A stretch of 64,000 nucleotides of DNA from Haliclystus octoradiatus. Taxonomy: Eukaryota; Cnidaria; Staurozoa; Stauromedusae; Haliclystidae. Below are positions 25,401 to 35,468 of this stretch, piece after piece. The notes under the pieces are model-generated. The model worked only from the letters and a program-made list of their open reading frames with translations. It made no database searches and was not told the DNA's origin. The stretch's first letter is position 1; each line of letters begins with the position of its first letter. A program made the position numbers and the translations under genes. The DNA is taken from positions 10,771,751 through 10,835,750 of the forward strand of contig OU744447.1 in NCBI GenBank assembly GCA_916610825.1, written 5' to 3'.

Positions 25401-26455
25401 GTGCAGTTATCGATACGCCAGATCTCCTGATCAGGTTTCTAATTGATTATAACTGGAGTAATATCCAAATTTTTTGATTAAAAATTGCCAATTAAATATA
25501 CAGTATAAATTATAAACGGAATCCAAGTTGGATCTTGATTGAAGCCTTCGATGTGACTTACAATTTATTTTGGTTTATACTCGCCTGCACTTCCGTTTCG
25601 ATAACCACATATTAATTTTGGCTATACGATAGTGAACTTGATTGGCAGCAAGGAAGAAAGTCAACAAGACAGGTACAGTAAGTTTTATTTATATAAATAA
25701 GTATTTGTAAAGGTATTTGGAGATAAGAGGGCGTCTGAAAAGTTTCAAGGGGAAAAATATTCCGACGCTTGTTTGTTGTTTTTTCAAATTCAATTTTAAT
25801 TAGGTTACTTCAACCAAAACTGACAGAAATGTCACAGGCACTGTGAAAGTCACTATGAAAGAAAATAATTTAATCGCTTTTGATAAAAGTCAAACAAAAT
25901 TCCAAAAGAGAACATCTTTGGAATGTTTCGTTCTCATTTTTTCTACTTCTGATCGGAAATTTTAAAATGAATTATTGATAATGAAGATTGATTTTGAAAT
26001 AGATAGATGTTTATTTAATCATGTAAAACACTTAATAATAATAATTTACAAATCAACATAGTTGAAAGTTAATTAGTGATACATGATAAGGTTAATCCCT
26101 GAAGCAATCAATGCTTGTTTATTTGGGATACCTGTAAATTTATAAAATGATTAAAGAAATGTTATATTTAGATAATTTGTAAAATTTAAAACAACATTTA
26201 AATAAGAATAGTAAACAATGAGAATGATAATAATAGTAATATTAAATATGGCTAAATGAACAGAATAAATTATAAAATGTTTCAAATACATTTGAAAATA
26301 TAGAATAAACAATATTATAAAAGGTGTGAAATACATTTGAAAATATGATTTAATTACAGTAGATAATAAACTCAGTTGGAAAACCAACTATATGGTTAAT
26401 GAGGAGGAAAGAATTATGAAGGGGACTAGAAGAATGAGCAATGAAGAAATAAGAT
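22458..26455. other. Non-coding region; LINE 3' UTR at its right end
   Basis: AT-rich with only short, low-complexity ORFs, none supportable as a gene. Roughly 26100-26455 is the 3' untranslated part of the minus-strand LINE that follows; its exact end is not visible. A mariner-like ggcgtctgaaaagtttc at 25731-25747 has no partner. Confidence 0.45.
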
Positions 26456-28330
26456 TTAATAGTCACAACAGATATTGCAGTTCTTGACAGTGCAGACATC
26501 ATAGTATCTTTCTAGAAACAATGTTTTTAACTTCCTAGAAAAACCATGAGTCGTTATATTGAAATCAAAATTGATCTTGAAACCATTCCAGAGGGAAAGA
26601 AACTGAAAACTGGGGTAATTTTGTAATGCAGATGTTTTTGCATGAGGTACGACAAAAATGTTTTGTTTTCGACGATGACGTGGCTGAAAGACAAAAACTT
26701 TTTTAAAATGTGATGGAACTTTACCCTTGATGACATTATGCAGAAACAGTAAGACTTTAGAGGTGTAAAGATCCTTCAACTGAAGAATACCAAGGCGTTT
26801 ACATAAAGGTTCTGCATGGGTACGAGGTCTCATCCCCATAATAATTCGAATGCATTTTTTGTGTAAGATGTTTAACGAAAGGGAGGATTTACCATGTCCA
26901 TGACCCCATATTTCAATACAATACTCAAAATGGGGCTTGATCATACAGTTGTAAATTTGTAATTTGTGTTGCACAGAAAGAAAGTTTTTTAATCTAATTA
27001 ATGAATAAATGTTTTTTCTAATTTTGCTTTTGATAAAATTGATATGGGTAGACCAATTTAATTTATCGTCAATCATAACACCAAGGAATTTAATTGATTT
27101 CAAAGGAAAGTCAGAGCCACAACGTTGTAGAGGGTGACCATTCATATTAATGTTAAAACTTGGTGATTTGCGATGACCAAACAGTATATAATTAGTTTTG
27201 TTGAAATTGATAGTCAATTTGTTTGCATAAAACCAGTTTGAAATCTTAATTAATTCAGTATTGCAATTTTCTTCAAGCAATGAAATACTGGGAGATGACA
27301 GTTGCAGTGTGGTATCGTCGGCAAATAGATTAACATTAAAATTACTACATTTTGGTAGATCATTGATATATATTAAAAAAAGAAGCGGACCCAGGATACT
27401 GCCTTGGGGCACACCACAATCTAAATTTTGGGGTGTAGATAAATTAAAATTGAAAGACAAAATCTGACTACGATCCGATAGATAGTTGGCAAACCAATCA
27501 AGTTCTTTGCCCAAGATACCATAATGGGCAAGCTTAGATAGCAAAATTTTGTGGCAAACAGTATCAAAGGCTTTGCTCAAATCTAAGAATATCCCAATAT
27601 GGAATTTCTTGTCAGAATTTACAAACTTATTCTGTAAAAAATTAATGATGCAATGTGAAGTACTATGATGCTCGCGAAAGCCAAATTGTAAAGTTGTAAA
27701 ATATTTGTTTTCAAAATACGTATATAGTTGATTGTGAACAACACGCTCAAAAATTTTAGAGAAAGTTGAAAGCAAAGAAATTGGTCGATAATTTGAGAAT
27801 ACATGTACATCACCAGTTTTAAACAGGGGAATAACTTTGGCGCATTTGAAAGAAAAAGGGATAAAGCCAGATTTTAGAGATAGGTTAACAAGATATGTGA
27901 GAGGATAGAGCAAAGGCTCTTTGACCAATTTTAAGCATTTGTTAGAAACTTGGTCAATACCTGCACTTGATTTATTTTTCAATTTCGAAATTGAAGTAAT
28001 TGTTCCCTAAATTTGAAGATTGATAATGAAATGGAAGTAATTGTTCATAGTCCATACAATTTCCAAAATTTGAGTTTCTATGTCTCTAATACTACCCTCG
28101 AACATAACACGTGAGTTGTGATCATAGAAAGAGTTCTCTAATTCTAAATTTTCAATATTTTCAAAAGTAATTCAATTGTCTTCACCAATATAATGACTTT
28201 AAAAAATTTGCATTACGCACGCCTTCAATTCGCTTGTAATTACGTAACTTAACTTGAACATTTTGAAATTTCAATAAAAAGATTCACTTGTGTTCCAAGT
28301 TTGTTTTATACGTGAATATAATTCAGGTGC
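26456..28330 (-). pseudogene. LINE A reverse transcriptase, 5'-truncated
   Basis: Non-LTR retrotransposon ORF2 on the minus strand. A 508-codon frame (27982 to 26456) holds the full RT: SAGIDQVSNKCL, then NYRPISLLSTFSKIFERV, LDLSKAFDTV, GVPQGSILGPLLFLIYIND and the catalytic FADDTT (about 27310-27325). A thumb region follows (IKFLGVMIDDKLNWS), then a C-terminal tail. Upstream the EN-RT linker can be followed to about 28330 with frame breaks near 28010; the endonuclease is absent. This is typical of 5' truncation at insertion. Jockey/CR1-like group by feel; clade not certain. Confidence 0.9.
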
Positions 28331-29836
28331 GGATCCAGATGGGTAAGATCGCGGCAAATGGTACCCCCAAATTTTCAGTAAAAATTTTAAGATGACGTCT
28401 TTATAAATAGTGTATACAACTATTTTTACCGTTAATTATTCAATATTTAATTTTGGTATTTATTTTGTAAATAAATGGTCGTGTTGATCGTCTTGAGTTC
28501 AGTGTTCAGCATTATGATTCCTTCAGCAGTTGTATTAGATTACGTAATATACTGATATAAGTCAAGCGGTGTTGCAGACTGCGGCAGTAAAATAGAGCCT
28601 CGCCAACTTCACGATTACAATTTTGCAGTCGTAGAAAATCTATTGTCTATAACTCCGTCTATTGTTTCTGTTTTTTTTTTAACTATTTGACTTATTCGAT
28701 GCCTAGATAGTAACGGTATGTAAGAGAATTTTCAGTTAATAGTGGTTTGTTTGCTTTATTCTTTATTAGTATCAGTCGTTGCATTGTTGCTGCTGATGTT
28801 GCTGTTTTTGTTCTCACCAAAACACCACCACAAAATCAACAACATTGTTATTGGCAGGCACCTCATTGCCTCTTAAAGACACGTTCAAAAATTCCAAAGG
28901 GGGATAGTCCTTTTCTGCCTGTGAGACTGGAAAGCCTCTCTGGTTGTCCGAACCCCTTTAAAATCACAGCCTTTTATTTTGCATTGCAGTATTTAATTAA
29001 TTAATATTTTGATACATGGCAGTATTCCGTAAAACATTTTTAGGTTCATATTTACATAGCTGTATTCCAGAAAAAAAACAGTTTCCCGGGAAAAATTTTT
29101 AAGCACAGTTTTGGCACATGGAACTATAGCAAACTATTTACGTAAACGTAATAGTATTGCATTAATAGGAAAAAAAAAAATTTAAAATAGAATTTACATA
29201 GCAGTATTCCGGCAAAATTTTTGGTAAAATTCTATTACATGAAGCCATATTAAACTATTTAAGTGGATGTTTACATTTATGGAAGCCATAGGAACAATCA
29301 TAAAGGAATACAAGGCCCTGAACAATGACAGAACAGTCGATATAACTCAAATATAAGTAACTGTTTTATATTGAGCTCTTGGCGCAGTATTTATAGCGTC
29401 TTGTACCTAAAATTGCTTTCATCGATTTTAGAGCTCACCCCTGCAGTCGGCAAAATCTTCTTTGTTATCTTTTGTTTATTTTTATTTGAACTTAATAAAA
29501 CAGCAATAAATCAGTACGTCTGTCAAGTTTACCCACCCATTCTTGCAGATTGTAACGAATATGGTATCAAGATTTAGATCACATTTACTGCCCACAATCG
29601 CTCAGCTATTCAGTAAAAGTTTCTTCGAAAAACATTCCAAGATAAAGGATAGCAACAAAAAATAATTAACAGACTTACGTAACTAATAAACAACGTTTCG
29701 CAATAGCTTAATTGTATTTTCAGGTTAAAAGTAATAACATATTAAAATTACAAAGTATTTATAGTAAAATTTACATGATTATAAAATTGGGTACAAAACA
29801 ATAAACAAAGAAAATATATTATTTACTTAGGTAGAG
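28331..29836. other. Non-coding; short dispersed repeats
   Basis: No supportable gene. The motif g(c/t)(a/t)gtattcc followed by an AAATTTTT run recurs at about 29020, 29061 and 29202, with related flanks (acatgg, caaactattta), so a diverged local duplication is likely. An ORF at 28747-29004 has no recognised domain. Confidence 0.4.
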
Positions 29837-30079
29837 TTATACAAATAGCCTAGACCGGATCGCATCCTGGTCTTTGTCAAGCAAAACAATGTTAATTGCA
29901 TCTCTTTTGTTACGGGTTGTGTTGTCTAAATCTACATTATTAGGTAACTTAAACGTGAAAATCCAAAAGCTAATTAAGGATATAGGATATTTAAGTTTTA
30001 CAACTATTGTTTTAATAGTAATACATTCAGAATTAAATAAATAATCATTAGATGATAAACGGTGTGCCCGATCAAGCAT
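29837..30079 (-). pseudogene. Possible Penelope-like element relic
   Basis: An 80-codon frame begins YMLDRAHRLSSNDYLFNSE and continues IVVKLKYPISLISFWI. This resembles the segment between RT and endonuclease in some Penelope-type proteins (a conserved Arg-Ala, Ser-Ser, then Lys and Gly/Lys-Tyr-Pro pattern). Neither RT nor GIY-YIG motifs remain. It could be chance or another RT family. Confidence 0.35.
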
Positions 30080-30209
30080 GTAACGATGGTGGGTTAAGAC
30101 ATAGGATACATCGTTACTTGAAAATACATAGACGAGACAGACAGTGATGAATCGTTATTTATGTCTTGTTCTAATGACAGTAGGCAGAGGACTGTTATTT
30201 TATATAATT

Positions 30210-30440
30210 ATATAAGTGAATTCAATAATTAAATATGGGAAGACATGATTGAGAGGTTTAATGATAAGAGGCTATAATCTTATACACTACAATTCAATGA
30301 TTAAATATTGGAATATATGACTGAGAGGCTTAATGATAAGAGGCTATAATCTTATACACTATAATTCAATGATTAAATATTGGAATACATGATTGAGAGG
30401 CTTACATGATAAGAGGCTGAAATCTTATACACTACAAGTA
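30210..30440. repeat. 72-bp tandem repeat, about 3.2 copies
   Basis: The anchor tgagagg occurs at 30250, 30322 and 30394, exactly 72 bp apart. Each unit holds gataagaggct, aatcttatacacta and aattcaatgattaaatat(t)gg. Copies differ by a few bases; the last is partial. No coding content. Confidence 0.92.
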
Positions 30441-30546
30441 TCGTTAATAGTAGCCCCCGTTTGTATTTCATGTCGATATCACAATAGTATTGTAATGCAA
30501 AAATGGCCCATTGTCAGTGGGTTTGCGGCATTAAACCGAAGTTTCA

Positions 30547-30625
30547 ATAATAATAATAATAATAATAATGAATTTATATAGCGCCATTTCTTAGAATAAT
30601 CCAATGGCGCTTTACAATATAGTTA
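30547..30625. repeat. SINE/MITE-like tail, AATTTATATAGCGCC type
   Basis: (AAT)n is followed by gaatttatatagcgcc and, 14 nt later, ggcgctttacaatat. The gcgccatt/aatggcgc arms can pair. This arrangement is familiar from repeats dispersed in many marine invertebrate genomes; exact family not assigned. Confidence 0.55.
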
Positions 30626-30840
30626 ATTAGTATCGAGAAATTATAATAGAACCCCCATAATAGGTATGAAGGGTATATATCAGTTAGGTATATTATAACA
30701 ATATAATATCTTGGTGAAATCTTAAATCTTAATTTATACAATCTTTGAACACTACACTATACTACAATTAGCTCTTTTAGTATCACCGTCTTGCTGGCTC
30801 CCTCACCATCATGAAATGGAATAACAAGTAGCCAGAATAA

Positions 30841-31205
30841 ATGATCACAATTTGATCACAATTGATCAATTGGTCCATAAATGATCACCACGGCTCACAA
30901 GCTGAGTTATAAGCATTTTACAGGTGGGGGGGGGGGGCAGAAAGACGTCAGCCCTCCACCATCATGATTGATCACTACTTCATATAAATGATCACGCAAC
31001 TCTAAGCGAGTTATGATCAATTGGAACAGAAGGTGTGAAAAGGTCAAAATGGACAACACAGAACGAAATCTAGTATAAAGCATACCATTCGAAAGCCCAT
31101 AATTTGATCACAATTGATCAGTTGGTCGAATAAATGATCACGGCTGAGTTACAAGCATTTTACTGGCGGGGGGCATAAATACATCAACCCCCACCATAAT
31201 GAAAT
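30841..31205. repeat. Diverged local duplication rich in TGATCA
   Basis: 30851-30965 and 31101-31201 share tgatcacaattgatca, ttggtc, aaatgatcac, gctgagtta(t/c)aagcatttta and a following G-run then ccaccat. A shorter partial copy lies between them (30968-31024). The G13 run is at 30926-30938. Confidence 0.6.
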
Positions 31206-31400
31206 TTGAAAATGATTTTCAACTTTTCAATATACTCAAAATAATAGAGAACGATAAATTTCCTCTTTCATTCAGTATGGTGGCAGGAAACCAAACCCCT
31301 TTGACTGTGTCTTTTACCATTACTGTAGACCCTGATATAAACTTTCGAGGATCATCGGAGGGTATGCTCTGAGTTCTTACATGTGTTTGTAAATTGGGTA

Positions 31401-32030
31401 TTATAATACGTGTAATGGTGTACGTAAAGTTCGTTTCATTACTAATTCACAAGTAGTAATTCTCGTTGTAGCATGTGGTGTTGTCCGGTAGGCGAACAAA
31501 ATCTGATCAAAAGTCAAGTGAAGTGACTTTGAAGAATGCCTGTTTCTCTTCAAGGCAGATTTTACAATTCGGACTGCTTTTTCGACTTGCCCATTCGAGC
31601 GTGGATGATATGGTGCTGTAATAATATATTTGATGGCATCTTGATAGCAGAATGATTTAAACTTTTGAGATGTGAATTCAGATGCATTGTCGGAAACGAT
31701 TTGTTCAGGTAGTCCAAAGTATGAGAAGTACTTTGTCCGGACCTGAACGGTGGCTTCTGATTCTGTTTTTGGGACGATGTAAACGTCAATCCACTTCGAG
31801 AAAGCGTCAATAGTTATCAGGAAAAGCTTTCCCATGAACGGTCTTGCATGATCAATCAAAATGACGACCATATAAATAAACATGAAAATTCGCAACTCCA
31901 AATATGATTGCTAACCCTTCTTTTTCAGTTTGAGAGAAATTTTTCTCTGCTGAATTGAGTGTTCTCGACGCACATAAATTTATCTTTTCGTCTCCGTTTG
32001 GACATATATGCGACATTACTGCACTATCCC
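31401..32030 (-). pseudogene. Gypsy B: integrase core and 3' part of RNase H
   Basis: Minus-strand Gypsy pol. The frame from 31901 to 31401 encodes the integrase core with D in ITIDAFSKW, D in IVSDNASEFTS and E in SNGQVEKAV, then FAYRTTPHATT. Upstream (31902-32030) is the RNase H end (SRTLNSAEKNF, TEKEGLAIIFG). The integrase zinc-binding region is missing: RNase H runs straight into the core near 31870 with a stop between, so there is an internal deletion. At 32030 the frame is cut by a solo BEL LTR and resumes at 32613. Confidence 0.88.
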
Positions 32031-32612
32031 TGTAGCCGACAATTCATTATATTATATTCTTGCTGCCGCCATTATACATTTAGACGCCGTTACCATAGCT
32101 ACTAAGGGACACTTATTCTTGACGTATTAGCTAGTTAGTCATCTTGTTAATCTATTGTAAGTAAATATCTAGAAAGATCGAAAATTAGTCATCATAAATA
32201 TATTTTCCGCCTTTGGTGTTCAATACGTAAAATTATTGTAAATGTTAGTCAGTCGGAGAAAGCCAAAGTATAGAGAAGAGCTACGCTGACTCGAACGAAT
32301 TGTAAAATATTATTAATAGGTGTTGTTATCTGTGCTGGAACGAACACCAAAGGTATGTTTTTTATCTGTAATTGTGTTATAACCTAGTTTACATTGTATT
32401 TGATTTATTAAACGACTTTGTATTAATTTATGTGATTTAATTATTCCTTTAAGAAAAACCAACCACAAACAACTTAACAACTTATCAACATATCAGCATT
32501 GAGCAGCTTCATTTGTGTTATTTGGCAGTTCATTTGTTGCGTATTATCTTGGTACTAACACACACAGATACAACTATTTAAATTAGTAGACTGACTGCGG
32601 TTACAGTCTACA
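32031..32612 (+). repeat. Solo LTR of the BEL element family (582 bp)
   Basis: Begins tgtagccgac and ends cagtctaca; it reads as the full-length reverse complement of the LTRs at 47898-48479 and 54599-55180, with no difference that I can see. Flanked by a perfect 5-bp target duplication atccc (32026-32030 and 32613-32617). It results from LTR-LTR recombination that removed a full element. It interrupts the Gypsy B RNase H reading frame exactly. It contains a 12-bp inverted repeat, cctttggtgttc/gaacaccaaagg (32210-32221 and 32342-32353), and a donor-like AAAG/GTATGT at 32349-32358. Confidence 0.96.
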
Positions 32613-32940
32613 ATCCCCATATGGTGATGCATCATATGCTAAATTTATGGGTAGATTTTGGTCATATGAACCAAGAGACGATCGCTATTCAATGAATCTT
32701 TTGCTCTTTGAAAAGTAATATCTCTGAAGTACTCCAATGCCAAGTTGTATCTTGGTTCAATAGTTCATATAAGGGAGCTAAGAACTCTGTAGTGCATGGT
32801 GGAAATTTTGCATAATAATTAAAAAGACCAAGATATGCTGCGTTAAATCTTTTGGTGGCGGTGCTTTGCAGATGTAATCAATTTTTGCAGCTAAGGGTTT
32901 TAATCCATTTGCATTAAACATGCTACCCCAGGAATCCCTC
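32613..32940 (-). pseudogene. Gypsy B: RT end and start of RNase H
   Basis: Minus-strand coding remnant: FNANGLKPLAAKIDYI (RT thumb start, near 32900-32930), a frameshifted connection, and AYDASPYG (RNase H start, 32618-32645) just before the solo LTR. Upstream of about 32940 the similarity to Gypsy is lost. The matching RT N-terminal half lies on the same strand at 39.8-40.1 kb, so the two parts were probably one element. Confidence 0.75.
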
Positions 32941-33580
32941 CCAATAATGAGTCGATCACCCGTTGAAAATTGCACAGCCTGACGATCTATATACAAATGG
33001 TGTGTAACTCGCAGTGCCTGTCAGAATGTTTGTCCTCTTTTCACGCTTTCATTATCTCATGAAGTGTGACAATAATTAGTTCAAAATTATCGTAACTGTC
33101 CAAACAGCGAGCTAGGCTAATAATTTCTTCCATATTCGCCTTGCATAAAAAGATATCAAGGATTATCAACAAAAGGTATCTGATATTTGCAGCCTTAGCT
33201 TTGATCCTTTTGTTAAATGTGTAATTATACCCCGTTGTCATGATGCTTCGATTGAATAGTGCTGCTATTGTTTTAGCCTAAATAAACGATCTGTCCCATG
33301 AGGAAGCATTTAGCTAAATACTGAATTGACACATCTATAGAAACACACTGTTTAATGACTTGAGAAAAATCAGTGATCAAATTGCTTCCTTTATTACTTC
33401 ATTTTCAACTAGAAAGGAAATTATATTTCAAACAGTGGCGACAACAGTGTTACATATATTTGCACATTTATATTTTATTTATTATGTTTGTGTGATTTAT
33501 AAAATATTTATACCTTCTAAATATCAAGTTCAAATGAAAATATATCGATGTTTATATATCCATGTATATATGTAGTTGTT

Positions 33581-33899
<319 letters not shown>

Positions 33900-33931
33900 T
33901 AATAAAGAAGTCAAAGACTACACATTTTGAT

Positions 33932-33974
33932 ACTGTTACTTAAAGTTTCACGCTTTATGCGATCCTCAGACAGT
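33932..33974 (-). ncRNA. Hammerhead ribozyme motif in the inverted PLE copy
   Basis: Reverse complement of the motif at 35281-35323: CUGAGGA core at 33969-33963, stem I at 33974-33970 and 33936-33932, with GAAA and a minimal stem III between. Same sequence as the two plus-strand copies. Confidence 0.8.
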
Positions 33975-34146
33975 TAAAACTAATCAATAAAATACATTAT
34001 ACCTCATAATTAAACTTACAAAACGCGGCTATTGTTAAATAATATAAAGGCTATTGTTTTGTTAGATGCGATAATTCTTTGTAGTTATTTCCTATGCGGT
34101 AGTTAGTTATTACAGATTATGTTTTAGTGGATTTATAATTAGAAAA

Positions 34147-34907
34147 TTAAAATTTATTTTCATGCCTACACTTAGAGATTAATTCTGATTTTTTATTTAA
34201 TAGTTCTTTTTTTGCGCATATTATATGGTACTTTTCAGCTAAGCATAACTGGCATCTCTTTGATTTGTTGCTATATGTCTTGGCTGTAGATAGTGCAGTC
34301 CATTCAATTTGGTATTCAATGGCTTCATTTTTTAATTCCCAAATATATTTTGACAGCTGAGTGTTGTTCGTTTGTTTTTCATGTCTGAATGTGCTCATGT
34401 GCTGTGTGTGGCGTGTCTTGAATGTTCCTTCTGTAAGGCCGATGTAATTCTTTTCCACCTGGTCTCCTGTCGTGACTTTTGCATTATAAATTACGCTTTC
34501 CATTAGACATTTGTTATTAAAGGGGCAATTTTCTTTTACGCGGCAATTGCATAGTTTGGTACTTTCGGTGTCATCCTTTTCTGTATTGATTAGATTTTTG
34601 TTGTGATTAGTGATTATCGTTTTCATATTTGAAGTGCAGCTGTAGCTGACTTTGAGTGTGTTTGAGTTGAAAATTTTGTGTAGAGTGTGCGATGGCGGAA
34701 AGTGCTTCTTGACTAGACTGAGAAATGTTCGGCCGATGTTTGTTTTAACGCTTTTATTAAAGGGTGGGTTGAACCAAGTAATTTTCCTGCGTCGGTTTCT
34801 TTTTTTATTGTTTGATGGTGTGGTTCTTGGTTGGTAGTCGAAGTTTGTTTCATGGCCACTAGCTACTAAGGCGTCTTCGTATGTAGGTTTATTATTTTTG
34901 AAAACCT
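34147..34907 (-). pseudogene. Inverted partial PLE copy (GIY-YIG half)
   Basis: Minus-strand frame with the C-terminal part of the PLE protein, from FKNNKPTYEDAL through the Cys motif and GIY-YIG domain to CRHENKF. It matches the main copy residue for residue. RT is absent. At 34907 it abuts the direct pseudo-LTR; a few extra bases (cct) lie at the join. The open frame continues artificially across the join to 34962. Confidence 0.9.
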
Positions 34908-35280
34908 TATATTTGGGAATTAAAAAATGAAGCCATTGAATACCAAATTGAATGGACTGCACTATCTACAGCCAAGACATATAGCAACAAATCAAAGAGA
35001 TGCCAGTTATGCTTAGCTGAAAAGTACCATATAATATGCGCAAAAAAAGAACTATTAAATAAAAAATCAGAATTAATCTCTAAGTGTAGGCATGAAAATA
35101 AATTTTATTTTTCTAATTATAAATCCACTAAAACATAATCTGTAATAACTAACTACCGCATAGGAAATAACTACAAAGAATTATCGCATCTAACAAAACA
35201 ATAGCCTTTATATTATTTAACAATAGCCGCGTTTTGTAAGTTTAATTATGAGGTATAATGTATTTTATTGATTAGTTTTA

Positions 35281-35323
35281 ACTGTCTGAGGATCGCATAA
35301 AGCGTGAAACTTTAAGTAACAGT
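35281..35323 (+). ncRNA. Type I hammerhead ribozyme motif, 5' pseudo-LTR
   Basis: Stem I ACTGT (35281-35285) pairs with ACAGT (35319-35323). Core CTGAGGA at 35286-35292 fits CUGANGA. Stem II is CGC/GCG (35294-35296, 35302-35304). GAAA is at 35306-35309. Stem III is ACTT/AAGT around a single T, too tight for a monomer but workable as a dimeric hammerhead, as known for PLE and retrozyme ribozymes. Predicted cleavage lies between A35318 and A35319. Position 10.1/11.1 is a U-U mismatch. Confidence 0.82.
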
Positions 35324-35468
35324 ATCAAAATGTGTAGTCTTTGACTTCTTTATTATATTTACAGCTCTGTCAACTGACATTGAGCACTGTTTTACTGCTA
35401 TTAGATAATATCTAATACTATTATTAGCTCCTGGATCTCTAGTAGAGCACTATAATCTTACTGCAGAA

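Noticed and set aside
25731-25747. Mariner-type terminal repeat ggcgtctgaaaagtttc
   Set aside because: No inverted partner or transposase sequence found within reach.
30210-30440. CRISPR-like array
   Set aside because: Units are contiguous 72-bp tandem repeats without variable spacers, in a eukaryotic sequence.
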